NCBI RefSeq assembly: GCF_014472415.1
Contig: NZ_JACSZV010000009.1
Coordinates: forward strand, 1 to 64,000
Source of the DNA: Pseudomonas sp. N40(2020)
GTDB lineage: Bacteria > Pseudomonadota > Gammaproteobacteria > Pseudomonadales > Pseudomonadaceae
Reading direction: 5' to 3'
DNA length: 64,000 bases
Below are positions 11,593 through 20,096 of this stretch, in pieces. The position numbers and the translations under genes were made by a program. Position 1 is the stretch's first letter. Every line of letters begins with the position of its first letter. Below the pieces are notes generated by a model. The model saw nothing but the letters and a program-made list of their open reading frames with translations, made no database searches and was not told the DNA's origin.

Positions 11593-12361
11593 CTCGCTCA
11601 ATCGGCCCGCCGTGTTGCTGGTGCTGCACGACGTGGCCCCATCGACCTGGACGGATTACCGACCCTTTGTTGAAGCCGTCGATGCTTTGGGTGACGTGCC
11701 AATGACCTGGCTGGTGGTGCCGAATTTTCATCGCCACAACAACCTCGATGCTCACACGGACTTTCGCCGGCTGCTGAGCGCACGCGTCGCCCGCGGCGAT
11801 GAGTTGGCTTTGCACGGTTACTTTCACGACGACCAGGAGCCAGGCCCGACCACGCCGCGCGATTGGTTCATGCGGCGCATTTATACCCATGAAGGCGAGT
11901 TTTATCACTTGTCTCGCGAAGCCGCTCTCGCCAGACTGCGCGCCGGCATTGACCTGTTCCGGCGTTACGACTGGCCGCTGCAGGGTTTCGTCGCCCCCGC
12001 CTGGCTGATGAGCGACGGCGCACGGCAGGCCCTGCGCGAACTGCCGCTAAGCTACACCAGCGACCCGCAGCATCTTTATCGTTTACCGGATTTCACCTCC
12101 ATCGATGCGCCGGGGCTGGTCTGGAGCGCCCGCAGTGCATGGCGTCGCGGCCTGTCGAAGATCATCAGCGACCAGCGTGAACAGCACTGGCGCCAGGCGC
12201 CGGTGATTCGGCTAGGCTTGCACCCGGTGGACATGCGCCACGAATTCTCCCGCCATTACTGGCTGAACACTCTCGAACGATTGCTGAATGAAGGACGAGT
12301 ACCGATGACCAAAGTGAACTGGCTCGCCCAACAGCGCGGTCAACAGGAACACGCCGCATGA
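11585..12361 (+). CDS. DUF2334 polysaccharide deacetylase-like protein
   Basis: A 258-aa protein of the DUF2334 family, a NodB-like deacetylase fold. The metal-binding motifs are visible: VLHDVAP (His15-Asp16) near the start and ALHGYFHD (His77, His81), plus a C-terminal GLHPVDMRH segment. No signal peptide is apparent, so it is probably cytoplasmic or acts on the inner leaflet. The likely reaction is removal of an acetyl group from an amino-sugar intermediate, which is inference from the fold. The start ATG 11585 lies inside the 3' end of the glycosyltransferase gene, and the stop overlaps the next start as ATGA. Confidence 0.85.
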   Translation: MADSLNRPAVLLVLHDVAPSTWTDYRPFVEAVDALGDVPMTWLVVPNFHRHNNLDAHTDFRRLLSARVARGDELALHGYFHDDQEPGPTTPRDWFMRRIYTHEGEFYHLSREAALARLRAGIDLFRRYDWPLQGFVAPAWLMSDGARQALRELPLSYTSDPQHLYRLPDFTSIDAPGLVWSARSAWRRGLSKIISDQREQHWRQAPVIRLGLHPVDMRHEFSRHYWLNTLERLLNEGRVPMTKVNWLAQQRGQQEHAA

Positions 12362-13356
12362 GTCGCGGCATTGTGTTGTTGATCGGCCTGCTCGCGGCGG
12401 TGTCGATCCCGCTGCTGCTCGGCGGCAGCGAAATCTGGGCGCGCCTGCAGAGCTTTCCGTTGCAATGGCTGCTGATCATGTTCGGCATGATCCTGCTGTG
12501 CTGGGGCATCAACACCTTGCGCCTGCGTTTGTTGCTCGGCGATCAACGGGATCGCGTCACGCCGATGAAAAGCCTCGGCGTGGTCATGGCCGCCGAATTC
12601 GCCTACTGCGCGACACCCGGCGGTAGCGGCGGGCCGCTGACGATCATGGCCCTGCTGGCCCGCAGCGGCGTGCGCCCGGCCCGGGGCAGCGCGGTATTTG
12701 CCATGGATCAGTTGAGCGATTTGCTGTTTTTTCTCTGCGCCCTGAGCGGGATTCTGATTTACGCACTGTTCCAACACCTCAGCGATCGCATGGAATGGCT
12801 GCTGATTGTCAGCGCAGTGTCGTTGTTCGGCGGTTTGTGCAGTTGCGTACTGCTGGCGCGCTACCACCGCCAACTGATTCGACTGAGCGGACGGCTGCTG
12901 GCTCGAATGAACGTGCGCGCCAGCACCCGTCGCCGCTGGGCACGCAAGCTGCTGCATTTTCTTGCCGCGTTCATCGATACGCTGAAGTTGCCTTGGCAGA
13001 CCTTGAGCAAAGTCTTCGCCCTGACCTGCGTGCACTGGCTACTGCGCTATAGCGTGCTGTATCTGGCGCTGCGTGGGCTGGGGGCGGATTTGCAGTGGGC
13101 GTGGAGTTTTCTGGTGCAGATGCTCTCGCTGGGCGCCGGCCAGTTCAGCCTGCTGCCGGGCGGCGCAGGCGCCGCAGAATTGACCTCGGCGGCGCTATTG
13201 GCACCGATGGTCGGCAAATCCACTGCCGCGGCGGCGATTCTGATCTGGCGGGTGGTGACGTTCTATTTCTATCTTGTGGTCGGTGGACCTGTGTTTCTGT
13301 TGATGCTCGGCCGGCCGCTGATCAGGAAGCTGATGAAAGTCAGGCAGGCTTCGTAG
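12358..13356 (+). CDS. Flippase-like membrane protein (UPF0104 / lysylphosphatidylglycerol synthase TM family)
   Basis: A 332-aa polytopic membrane protein with about eight hydrophobic segments. Family signatures are FAYCATPGGSGGPLTIMALLAR and the C-terminal GAGQFSLLPGGAGAAELTSAALL, the repeated PGG-G-E motif of the AglD/YbhN/MprF-type membrane domain. Members of this family are proposed to move lipid-linked substrates across the inner membrane. With the upstream glycosyltransferase and deacetylase-like gene it forms a compact operon that could make, edit and flip a glycolipid; this is inference. The 3' end overlaps a small minus-strand gene by 17 bases. Confidence 0.88.
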   Translation: MSRGIVLLIGLLAAVSIPLLLGGSEIWARLQSFPLQWLLIMFGMILLCWGINTLRLRLLLGDQRDRVTPMKSLGVVMAAEFAYCATPGGSGGPLTIMALLARSGVRPARGSAVFAMDQLSDLLFFLCALSGILIYALFQHLSDRMEWLLIVSAVSLFGGLCSCVLLARYHRQLIRLSGRLLARMNVRASTRRRWARKLLHFLAAFIDTLKLPWQTLSKVFALTCVHWLLRYSVLYLALRGLGADLQWAWSFLVQMLSLGAGQFSLLPGGAGAAELTSAALLAPMVGKSTAAAAILIWRVVTFYFYLVVGGPVFLLMLGRPLIRKLMKVRQAS

Positions 13357-13516
13357 GCTCGCTCTGTTCATCCTTGAGTTGCTCCCACAACTCGGCAGCG
13401 CCGGGAAACTCCGTCCCGTCGTCTGGACTCAGGTCATCCGGGTCATACCGACTCAAACAGCCCTCGCCCAATGTCGCGGGTGCTTTGGAAGTGGCTTTGT
13501 CCAGTGGATCGCTCAT
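13340..13516 (-). CDS. Small acidic hypothetical protein
   Basis: A 58-aa open frame beginning MSDPLDKATSK, acidic overall, with no membrane segment or recognised motif. I chose ATG 13516 because GAGG lies about eight bases upstream. An ATG six bases earlier is also possible, and a longer frame to 13570 would have to read through the 13543-13583 hairpin, which argues against it. It converges on and slightly overlaps the flippase gene. I do not recognise a function; reality of the gene rests on the ribosome site and length only. Confidence 0.5.
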   Translation of the reverse strand: MSDPLDKATSKAPATLGEGCLSRYDPDDLSPDDGTEFPGAAELWEQLKDEQSEPTKPA

Positions 13517-13542
13517 CTGCATGTCCTCTGATTCTGAAACGG

Positions 13543-13583
13543 CGAAGGGCTTGGGCGATTCAACGCCCAAGCCCTTCGTTTTT
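13543..13583. terminator. Perfect 15-base hairpin with T tract after purU / small ORF
   Basis: CGAAGGGCTTGGGCG (13543-13557), loop ATTCAA, CGCCCAAGCCCTTCG (13564-13578), then TTTTT (13579-13583). The T tract is on the plus-strand side, so it most clearly terminates plus-strand transcripts from the flippase operon. It lies 20 bases beyond the purU stop on the minus strand, where the following run is poorer (CCGTTT), and may also terminate purU. Confidence 0.8.
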
Positions 13584-13602
13584 CAAGCATGAAGTGGTTC
13601 GA

Positions 13603-14451
13603 TCAGAACACTACAGTCTTGTTGCCATGTACCAGCACACGATCTTCGAGGTGATAACGAAGACCACGCGCCAACACCATCTTCTCGACGTCACGACCGA
13701 AACGCACCATGTCTTCGATGCTGTCGCTGTGGCTGACGCGGACAACGTCCTGCTCGATGATCGGACCGGCGTCCAGCTCTTCGGTCACGTAGTGGCAGGT
13801 CGCACCGATCAGTTTCACGCCACGCAGGGAGGCCTGGTGGTAAGGCTTGGCACCGACGAACGACGGCAGGAAGCTGTGGTGAATGTTGATGACCTGGTGC
13901 GCGTATTCGCGGCACAGCGCCGGCGGCAGGATTTGCATGTAGCGCGCCAGCACCACCACTTCGGCATCGTGTTGTTTGACCAGACGCGACACTTCGGCGA
14001 ATGCCGGCTCCTTGTCCTGCGGATTGACCGGGACGTGGTAATAAGGAATGCCGTGCCACTCGACCATGCTGCGCAGATCGTCGTGGTTGGAAATCACGCA
14101 GGAGATTTCGCAGTCCAGTTCATCGCTGTGCCAGCGGTGCAGCAGATCGGCCAGGCAATGGGATTCGCGGCTGGCCATCAGCACCACGCGTTTTTTCTGC
14201 TCGGTGTCGGTGATGCGCCAGTCCATCGAGAACTCTTCGGCGATCGGTGCAAACTTCTCGCGCAAGACTTCAATACCGAACGGCAGCGAATCGGCACGAA
14301 TTTCGTGACGCATGAAGAACCAACCGATCTGATTATCCGAGTGGTGGCTCGCTTCGGTGATCCAGCCATTATGGGATGCCAGAAAATTACTGACTTTGGC
14401 AACAATGCCAACGCGGTCCGGGCAAGAAATCACCAGCCGAAAAGTGCGCAT
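13603..14451 (-). CDS. purU: Formyltetrahydrofolate deformylase PurU
   Basis: A 282-aa PurU. It hydrolyses 10-formyltetrahydrofolate to tetrahydrofolate and formate, balancing one-carbon pools and feeding formate to PurT. An N-terminal ACT domain (RTFRLVISCPDRVGIVAKVSNFL, residues 2-24 onward) is followed by the formyltransferase-like catalytic domain, with VVLARYMQILP, NIHHSFLPSFVGAKPY and the GATCHYVTEELDAGPII segment carrying the catalytic Asp. I chose ATG 14451, the family start, with GGAG about ten bases upstream; an in-frame extension to 14580 has no support. Confidence 0.96.
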   Translation of the reverse strand: MRTFRLVISCPDRVGIVAKVSNFLASHNGWITEASHHSDNQIGWFFMRHEIRADSLPFGIEVLREKFAPIAEEFSMDWRITDTEQKKRVVLMASRESHCLADLLHRWHSDELDCEISCVISNHDDLRSMVEWHGIPYYHVPVNPQDKEPAFAEVSRLVKQHDAEVVVLARYMQILPPALCREYAHQVINIHHSFLPSFVGAKPYHQASLRGVKLIGATCHYVTEELDAGPIIEQDVVRVSHSDSIEDMVRFGRDVEKMVLARGLRYHLEDRVLVHGNKTVVF

Positions 14452-14715
14452 GAGGGGGAAACTCCAGAACTTCGCAAAGGCCGCCATTCTAGCGACTGCG
14501 CAGCAAAACTGCAGTATTGATGAGCTCGGGGGCGTTCGCCCCACCCCGGCGTACGGCTTTTTGACGGGGACACCCGTCAACGGGACGGCGGTTCGGAGGT
14601 ATTGCTTGATCAGATAACTGTGAGTATCTGTGATGACTGCATCACACTATTTAACCGAACATTCAATTTGCCGCTAATTCTTGTAACTAATTTAAATAAA
14701 AACCCCGGTTAAATG

Positions 14716-14744
14716 TTTACTTGATGAAACAGCCTGACTATTAT
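14716..14744 (+). promoter_or_regulatory. Probable mvaT promoter in the purU-mvaT divergent region
   Basis: TTTACT (14716-14721), a 17-base spacer and TATTAT (14739-14744), matching four and five of six sigma-70 positions. It would give a leader of about 40 bases ending in the AAGGTAG ribosome site of mvaT. The 339-base gap (14452-14790) is AT-rich in its right half, as expected for an H-NS-family gene that may bind its own promoter. A GC-rich inverted segment (TTGACGGGGACACCCGTCAA, 14564-14583) lies near the purU side. Confidence 0.55.
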
Positions 14745-14790
14745 TGCGGCACTGTCCCCTGCCACTCAGCACTCTACTAAGGTAGTAATC

Positions 14791-15168
14791 ATGTCCTTGA
14801 TCAACGAATATCGCGCCACCGAAGAAGCTATCAAAGAGCTGCAAGCCCGTTTGAAGAACCTGTCGCAAGACGACAAACTGCAAACCGAGCTGGAATTCGA
14901 AGGCAAACTGCGCACCCTGATGGGCGAATACTCCAAGTCCCTGCGTGACATCATCGCCCTGCTGGATCCAGAATCGAAAACCAAGGCTCCACGCGGCGGC
15001 GCTGTAAAAACTACCGGCACCAAGCGTGCTCGCAAAGTTAAACAATACAAAAACCCGCACAACGGCGAAGTCATCGAAACCAAAGGTGGCAACCACAAAA
15101 CTCTGAAAGAGTGGAAAGCCAAGTGGGGCGGTGACGTGGTTGAAGGCTGGGCTACCCTGCTGGGCTAA
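14791..15168 (+). CDS. mvaT: H-NS-family transcriptional regulator MvaT
   Basis: A 125-aa MvaT, the pseudomonad functional equivalent of H-NS. The N-terminal coiled coil (SLINEYRATEEAIKELQARL through SLRDIIALLD) oligomerises, a basic linker (GGAVKTTGTKRARKVKQYK) follows, and the C-terminal AT-hook-like DNA-binding domain reads KNPHNGEVIETKGGNHKTLKEWKAKWG. The N terminus matches MvaT and not its paralogue MvaU. It silences AT-rich, often horizontally acquired DNA and could therefore act on the Tc islands in this window, which is inference. Expressed from its own promoter and ended by a strong terminator. Confidence 0.97.
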   Translation: MSLINEYRATEEAIKELQARLKNLSQDDKLQTELEFEGKLRTLMGEYSKSLRDIIALLDPESKTKAPRGGAVKTTGTKRARKVKQYKNPHNGEVIETKGGNHKTLKEWKAKWGGDVVEGWATLLG

Positions 15169-15201
15169 GCCGCAACGCCTGCCGCGGACTGATCTGCGGT
15201 G

Positions 15202-15234
15202 AAAAAAAACGCCAGCGAATGCTGGCGTTTTTTT
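15202..15234. terminator. Bidirectional terminator between mvaT and sbcB
   Basis: An A8 tract (15202-15209), stem CGCCAGC, loop GAAT, stem GCTGGCG (15221-15227) and T7 (15228-15234). The symmetric A and T tracts serve both the plus-strand mvaT and the convergent minus-strand sbcB. Confidence 0.9.
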
Positions 15235-15265
15235 ATGTCCGGAATTAACCCGGTCATGTTCGATT

Positions 15266-16696
15266 TCAAAGATTCAAACGTTTGCGCAATACCTGGACAT
15301 AATTCTGCCATTCATTGAGCACCGCACTCTGCACCGGCGTCGCACTAAGCGCCCATTTCTCTGCTGCCTCTGTAAAAGATGTCAGGGTATTTGGAGCCCC
15401 CCATTCAGGTGCGGACAAACGCTGCTGACAAAATATTCTCCAACGTTCCTGCTCTTCAAAACTCAAGGTGTCGGGAAAGTTACGCGCTCGATATCGAAAG
15501 AGTAATTCAGGCAAACGTTCATCATCGAAAGGCCATTGCTCTTGCGCTAATTGTGCAGGATCGGCCGTTCTCACTTGCTCACATAGACGTCGGTCGCGGT
15601 CACCGATAAATCCGTCGTACAACTGTTGTTCCGGATCCTCGCTCGGGGTGAAGTCTTCGCTGGCATAAATCGCCGCAACTTTATCTTTCCAAACTTCTTG
15701 TGCGTCAGTTAGTCGCAGCGCTCGTTCCTGATAAAGCGCCATGTCCAGCCCCAGTCTCTGCTGATCTTGCGCGCGCAATACCGACAGTGGCGCCACCACC
15801 GGGCAACGATTGATATGAATCAGTTTGAGCGGCACCGGCAACTCACCTTCCAGCAAATCGTCACGGCGGGTGTACAGGCGCTGGCGCAGGGTCTGCGCAT
15901 CGAGATCGAGCAAGCCCTGGGGATCCAGATGCAGATCGCAGACGATCAAGGCGTTGCGGTTCTTCGGATGCCAGGCCAACGGCAGCACCACGCCGACATA
16001 ACTGCGCGCCGCCGAGAAGCGCCCGGAAATGTGCACCAGCGGCTGCAACAGACGAATCTGATCCATGACCTTTTGCTTGCTGCGCAACTGGAACAACCAG
16101 TCATACAGTTTTGGCTGCTTCTCGCGGATCAGCCGCGCCAGCGCGATGGTCGCGCGCACGTCCGACAAGGCCTCGTGGGCGTGACCATGATCAATATTGT
16201 TCACGGCCGTCAGGCGCTCGAGCTTGAGCGTTACCCGACCCTCGTCATCGGTCGGCCAGACCAGCCCGTCCGGACGCAGTGCATACGCGGCGCGGACCAC
16301 ATCGATCAGATCCCAGCGACTGTTGCCACCCTGCCATTCACGCGCGTATGGGTCGAAGAAATTGCGGTACAAACTGTAGCGCGTCATCTCGTCGTCGAAC
16401 CGCAACGTGTTGTAACCGGCGCCGCACGTACCGGGAGCCGCCAGTTGTGCATGCACCCGGGTCATGAAATCGGCCTCGCTCAAGCCCTTGTCGGCGAGCT
16501 GGCTCGGAGTAATGCCAGTGATTACGCACGCCGCCGGATGCGGCAGGATGTCTTCGCTGGGTTGGCAGTAGAGATTGACCGGTTCATCGATTTCGTTGAG
16601 GTCATGATCGGTGCGAATCCCGGCAACCTGCAGCGGGCGGTCGTTGCGGGGATTGATGCCAGTGGTTTCGTAGTCGTACCAAAAGATGGAAGTCAC
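15266..16696 (-). CDS. sbcB: Exodeoxyribonuclease I
   Basis: A 476-aa exonuclease I that degrades single-stranded DNA from 3' to 5' during repair and recombination. The N-terminal DEDDh nuclease domain shows WYDYETTG (Asp8, Glu10), GYNTLRFDDEMTRYSLYRNFFDPY, and HGHAHEALSDVRATIALARL with the catalytic His and Asp. The C-terminal half holds the SH3-like and helical ExoI extension (PLVHISGRFSAARS... and the DERLPELLFRYRARNFP segment) that clamps the substrate. Length is typical. It converges on mvaT and is transcribed alone. Confidence 0.96.
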   Translation of the reverse strand: MTSIFWYDYETTGINPRNDRPLQVAGIRTDHDLNEIDEPVNLYCQPSEDILPHPAACVITGITPSQLADKGLSEADFMTRVHAQLAAPGTCGAGYNTLRFDDEMTRYSLYRNFFDPYAREWQGGNSRWDLIDVVRAAYALRPDGLVWPTDDEGRVTLKLERLTAVNNIDHGHAHEALSDVRATIALARLIREKQPKLYDWLFQLRSKQKVMDQIRLLQPLVHISGRFSAARSYVGVVLPLAWHPKNRNALIVCDLHLDPQGLLDLDAQTLRQRLYTRRDDLLEGELPVPLKLIHINRCPVVAPLSVLRAQDQQRLGLDMALYQERALRLTDAQEVWKDKVAAIYASEDFTPSEDPEQQLYDGFIGDRDRRLCEQVRTADPAQLAQEQWPFDDERLPELLFRYRARNFPDTLSFEEQERWRIFCQQRLSAPEWGAPNTLTSFTEAAEKWALSATPVQSAVLNEWQNYVQVLRKRLNL

Positions 16697-16877
16697 GGGC
16701 GGTTCCTGAACTGAAGATCGGCGAAGTCTAGGCGTTCAACCGCGGTCGCGGCCAGCCTCGCGTCATTCAAACACCTGGCGTCACACGATGTGCAATACAT
16801 AGTTATGTCGTTTCCCCCCGAGAGGCTGCTAGCATCGGCCCCACTTGCATCCCGAACAGGCGAACATCAGGAAGCCC

Positions 16878-17591
16878 ATGCTCGAGCCCACAGCACCGCC
16901 AAGGAAAGCACCGCTGGATACGCGGCATCAGGTCGAAACGCCGGAAGGCATCGACTTGCCGCTGCGACCCGCCGGGTTGATGGTACGGGCCATCGCCTTC
17001 GCGATTGACCTAGGTATTCGCGGCGCGGTCATGGGCGTGCTGTTCATCGTCCTGGCGTTTTTCGGCAAGCTCGGCATGGGCCTCGGCTCGCTGCTGCTGT
17101 TTGCGGTCAGCTGGTGGTACATGGTGCTGTTCGAAGTGCTGCGCCAGGGACGCTCGCCGGGTAAGCAATGGATGGGCCTGCGCGTGGTACATGATGACGG
17201 CACGCCGATTGGCTGGTCGGCGTCCTTGCTGCGCAACCTGTTGCGCTTTGTCGATCTGCTGCCATTCGGTTATTTCCTCGGCACCCTCAGTTGCCTTAAT
17301 CACCCGACCTTCAAGCGTCTGGGCGACATCGCCGCCGGCACGCTGGTGGTCTACAGCGAACGCCCACTAACCCGCCCGCAATTGCCCGCCGCCGAACCGC
17401 GCCGCGCGCCGATTGCCCTCACCCTCAGCGAACAGCGCGCGCTGCTCGGATTCGCCGAGCGGCAGGCCGAGCTGACACCGGCGCGGGTCAATGAACTGGC
17501 GGCGTTGCTGGCCCAGCCGCTGCATATTTCTGCGCCCAGAGCAGTCACCGAACTCAACGGCATCGCCCGCGGCTTGTTGGGCCCGACATGA
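16878..17591 (+). CDS. RDD-family membrane protein
   Basis: A 237-aa RDD protein. The family motif is seen as RPAGLMVRAIAFAIDLGIRG, followed by three hydrophobic segments and GRSPGKQWMGLRVV, typical of the second half of the RDD domain. A hydrophilic C-terminal tail of about 70 residues follows. I chose ATG 16878, with AGGAAG five bases upstream, over a TTG at 16845. It is the first gene of six consecutive genes whose ends overlap: RDD, SpoIIM, DUF4129, DUF4350, MoxR, DUF58. The protein's own activity is unknown. Confidence 0.88.
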   Translation: MLEPTAPPRKAPLDTRHQVETPEGIDLPLRPAGLMVRAIAFAIDLGIRGAVMGVLFIVLAFFGKLGMGLGSLLLFAVSWWYMVLFEVLRQGRSPGKQWMGLRVVHDDGTPIGWSASLLRNLLRFVDLLPFGYFLGTLSCLNHPTFKRLGDIAAGTLVVYSERPLTRPQLPAAEPRRAPIALTLSEQRALLGFAERQAELTPARVNELAALLAQPLHISAPRAVTELNGIARGLLGPT

Positions 17592-18565
17592 AGCAAAGCC
17601 TTTTCGAAAATCGACACAAGGCCGAATGGGAGCGTTTTGCCCTGGCCCTTGAACGTCTCGAACGGGGTAAGGAAACCTCACAAGTGGCAGGCTTCCCCAA
17701 AGCATATCGGCACCTCTGCCAACATCTGGCACTGGCGCAGGAACGCGGTTACAGCAGTTTTCTCATCGACTCGCTGCAACAACAGGTATTGCGCGGTCAT
17801 CAACAGCTTTACCGGCATCGCAGTCGTTTGGGCGCCAACCTGTTGAGCTTCATCCTCGCCGACTTCCCGCGTCTGGTGCGTGCCGAATGGCGTTTCGTGC
17901 TGGCCGCCGGCCTGTTGTTTTTCGGCAGCCTGATCGGCGTCGGTGTGCTGGTCTATGTGTTTCCCGAACTGGTCTACAACCTGCTCCCCGCCGATCAGGT
18001 GCGCGAGATGCAAGGCATGTATGACCCGGTGGCCGGTCACCTCGGGCGCCCGGCCGAACGCGCGGCCAGCGAAGACTGGGTGATGTTCGGCTACTACGTG
18101 ATGCACAACATCGGCATCGCCTTTCAGACCTTCGCCAGCGGTTTGCTGATGGGGGTGGGCAGTGCGTTTTTCCTGTTCTACAACGGCCTGGTCATAGGCG
18201 CCGTGGCCGGGCATCTGAGTGAAATCGGCTACGGCCAGACCTTCTGGTCATTCGTGGTCGCCCATGGTGCCTTTGAACTGACAGCCATTGCCCTGGCCGG
18301 CGCGGCAGGTCTGCAACTGGGCTGGGCGTTGATCGCACCGGGGCGCCTGACCCGTGCCGAAGCGTTGAAACGCGCCGCGCGCAAAAGCGTGCTGCTGATC
18401 TGTGGGGTCATGTTGTTCCTGCTGATCGCCGCGTTTATAGAAGCCTATTGGTCGTCGAAAACCAGCGTCGCTCCGCTCACCAAATATCTGGTCGGTGCCG
18501 CTCTGTGGATGTTAGTGGCGAGCTATTTGCTGTTCGCCGGAAGGACACGCCATGCGCCTGAGTGA
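17588..18565 (+). CDS. Stage II sporulation protein M-like (SpoIIM/DUF95) membrane protein
   Basis: A 325-aa integral membrane protein of the SpoIIM family. A cytoplasmic N terminus of about 100 residues is followed by five or six membrane segments. The family core is MFGYYVMHNIGIAFQTFASGLLMGVGSAFFLFYNGLVIGAV and FVVAHGAFELTAIALAGAAGLQLG. In Firmicutes relatives take part in peptidoglycan hydrolysis at the septum; in non-sporulating proteobacteria the role is unknown. It starts with an ATGA overlap with the RDD gene and ends 14 bases inside the DUF4129 gene. Confidence 0.9.
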   Translation: MKQSLFENRHKAEWERFALALERLERGKETSQVAGFPKAYRHLCQHLALAQERGYSSFLIDSLQQQVLRGHQQLYRHRSRLGANLLSFILADFPRLVRAEWRFVLAAGLLFFGSLIGVGVLVYVFPELVYNLLPADQVREMQGMYDPVAGHLGRPAERAASEDWVMFGYYVMHNIGIAFQTFASGLLMGVGSAFFLFYNGLVIGAVAGHLSEIGYGQTFWSFVVAHGAFELTAIALAGAAGLQLGWALIAPGRLTRAEALKRAARKSVLLICGVMLFLLIAAFIEAYWSSKTSVAPLTKYLVGAALWMLVASYLLFAGRTRHAPE

Positions 18566-20096
18566 CGCGACCGTGGTCATCCGTCCGCGTACCACCTGGG
18601 AAGCCATGGATCTTGGCGTGCTCATGAGTCAGCAGCATCGGCGCTTGTTGATGACCAGTTGGGCCATCGTCACCCTGCCGCTGTTCGCCTTGCTCAGCGT
18701 GTTGCTGTGGGATTCGCCGTCACTGGCGGTGTTTATTTTCTGGTGGCTGAAGCCGGCCTATGAACGCCTGCCACTGTACATCCTGTCCAAAGCGCTGTTC
18801 GGCGAAACGCCGACGCTCAGACAAGCCCTGCGTGAGTGGCCGCGCCTGCTCAAACCGCAACTGCTGGCCAGCCTGACCTGGCGACGCCTGAGTTTGAGCC
18901 GCAGTTTCCTCATGTCCGTGGTGCAACTCGAAAGTCTGGATGGCGACGCCCGTCAGCAGCGTTTGCAGGTGCTGCTGCAACGCAACGCCGGCGCCGCGCA
19001 GTGGCTGACGATCATCGGCGTGCATCTGGAAACGGCGCTGTGGATTGGCCTGATGGTGCTGTTCTACCTGCTGTTACCGCAACAGATCGAAACCGACTGG
19101 GACTGGCAGTCGTTGATCCTCGCGGCGGACCAGGACTGGCGCTGGCTGGAGCACCTGACCAACGCCTTTTATGCACTGGTGCTGGTGGTGTGGGAGCCGA
19201 TTTATGTGGCCTGCGGTTTCAGTCTCTATCTGAATCGGCGCACACAACTGGAGGCATGGGACATTGAACTGGTGTTCCGCCGCTTGCGCCAACGCCTGAA
19301 CAGCAGCGTGGTCGGCGTGCTGCTGGCGGTGTGTCTGCTGCTGCCGAATGTGCCCCAGGTCTGGGCGGCCGAGCCCGTCAGCAGCCCGGATGCGCCGCGC
19401 TTGTTGAATCAGCCGCTGACCAGTCAGGAATCACGTGACAGCGTCAAGGCCCTGCTTGAACAAGCGCCATTCAAGAACAAGGAGTCCGTTACCCGTTATC
19501 GCTTTGGTGACGACCCGGCGGCCCCGGCCAAATCCGAGAAGGACGGTGAAGCCCCGCAGTGGCTGAAGACCCTGCTCGGCTGGCTCGACGGCCGCCACTT
19601 CAATACCTTGGCCACGCTGATCGAAGTGGTGTTGTGGGGCACATTGATTGCGGGACTCGGCTGGCTGGTCTGGCGCTATCGGGAGTTTCTGCAAACCTTC
19701 GTCAGCCGGCCGAAACTGCCCGCCCGCGCCAAGCGACCAACCCCGCAGCAAGCCTTCGGCCTGGATCTGAACCGCGACACCCTGCCAGACGATATCGCCG
19801 CCCACGCCGAACAACTCTGGCAGAGCCAGCCCCGCGCAGCCTTGAGTTTGCTCTATCGGGGCCTGCTCAGCCATTTGCTGCACGACTTTGCTCTGACCCT
19901 GAAAGACGCCGACACCGAAAATCAGGTGCTGGCGCGTGTCGAACAGTTGCAGCGTCCGGAATTGCTCGCCTTCAGCCGCACGCTGACCACGCACTGGCAG
20001 AGCATGGCCTACGGGCATCGGATACCGGCGGCGCATCTGCAACAGGAGTTGTGTGATGGCTGGCGCGCCCTGTTCGGCCAGGGAGTCAGCCGTTGA
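18552..20096 (+). CDS. DUF4129-domain membrane protein
   Basis: A 514-aa protein with several membrane segments in the first half (LMTSWAIVTLPLFALLSVLLW, IIGVHLETALWIGLMVLFYLLL, VGVLLAVCLLLPNVPQVWA), a periplasmic stretch and a further segment (TLIEVVLWGTLIAGLGWLVW). The C-terminal DUF4129 domain, about residues 415-495, includes AEQLWQSQPRAALSLLYRGLL. The domain is common in MoxR/DUF58 operons and in transglutaminase-associated loci. GGAAGGAC before ATG 18552 is the ribosome site. It overlaps DUF4350 as TTGA. Confidence 0.87.
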   Translation: MRLSDATVVIRPRTTWEAMDLGVLMSQQHRRLLMTSWAIVTLPLFALLSVLLWDSPSLAVFIFWWLKPAYERLPLYILSKALFGETPTLRQALREWPRLLKPQLLASLTWRRLSLSRSFLMSVVQLESLDGDARQQRLQVLLQRNAGAAQWLTIIGVHLETALWIGLMVLFYLLLPQQIETDWDWQSLILAADQDWRWLEHLTNAFYALVLVVWEPIYVACGFSLYLNRRTQLEAWDIELVFRRLRQRLNSSVVGVLLAVCLLLPNVPQVWAAEPVSSPDAPRLLNQPLTSQESRDSVKALLEQAPFKNKESVTRYRFGDDPAAPAKSEKDGEAPQWLKTLLGWLDGRHFNTLATLIEVVLWGTLIAGLGWLVWRYREFLQTFVSRPKLPARAKRPTPQQAFGLDLNRDTLPDDIAAHAEQLWQSQPRAALSLLYRGLLSHLLHDFALTLKDADTENQVLARVEQLQRPELLAFSRTLTTHWQSMAYGHRIPAAHLQQELCDGWRALFGQGVSR

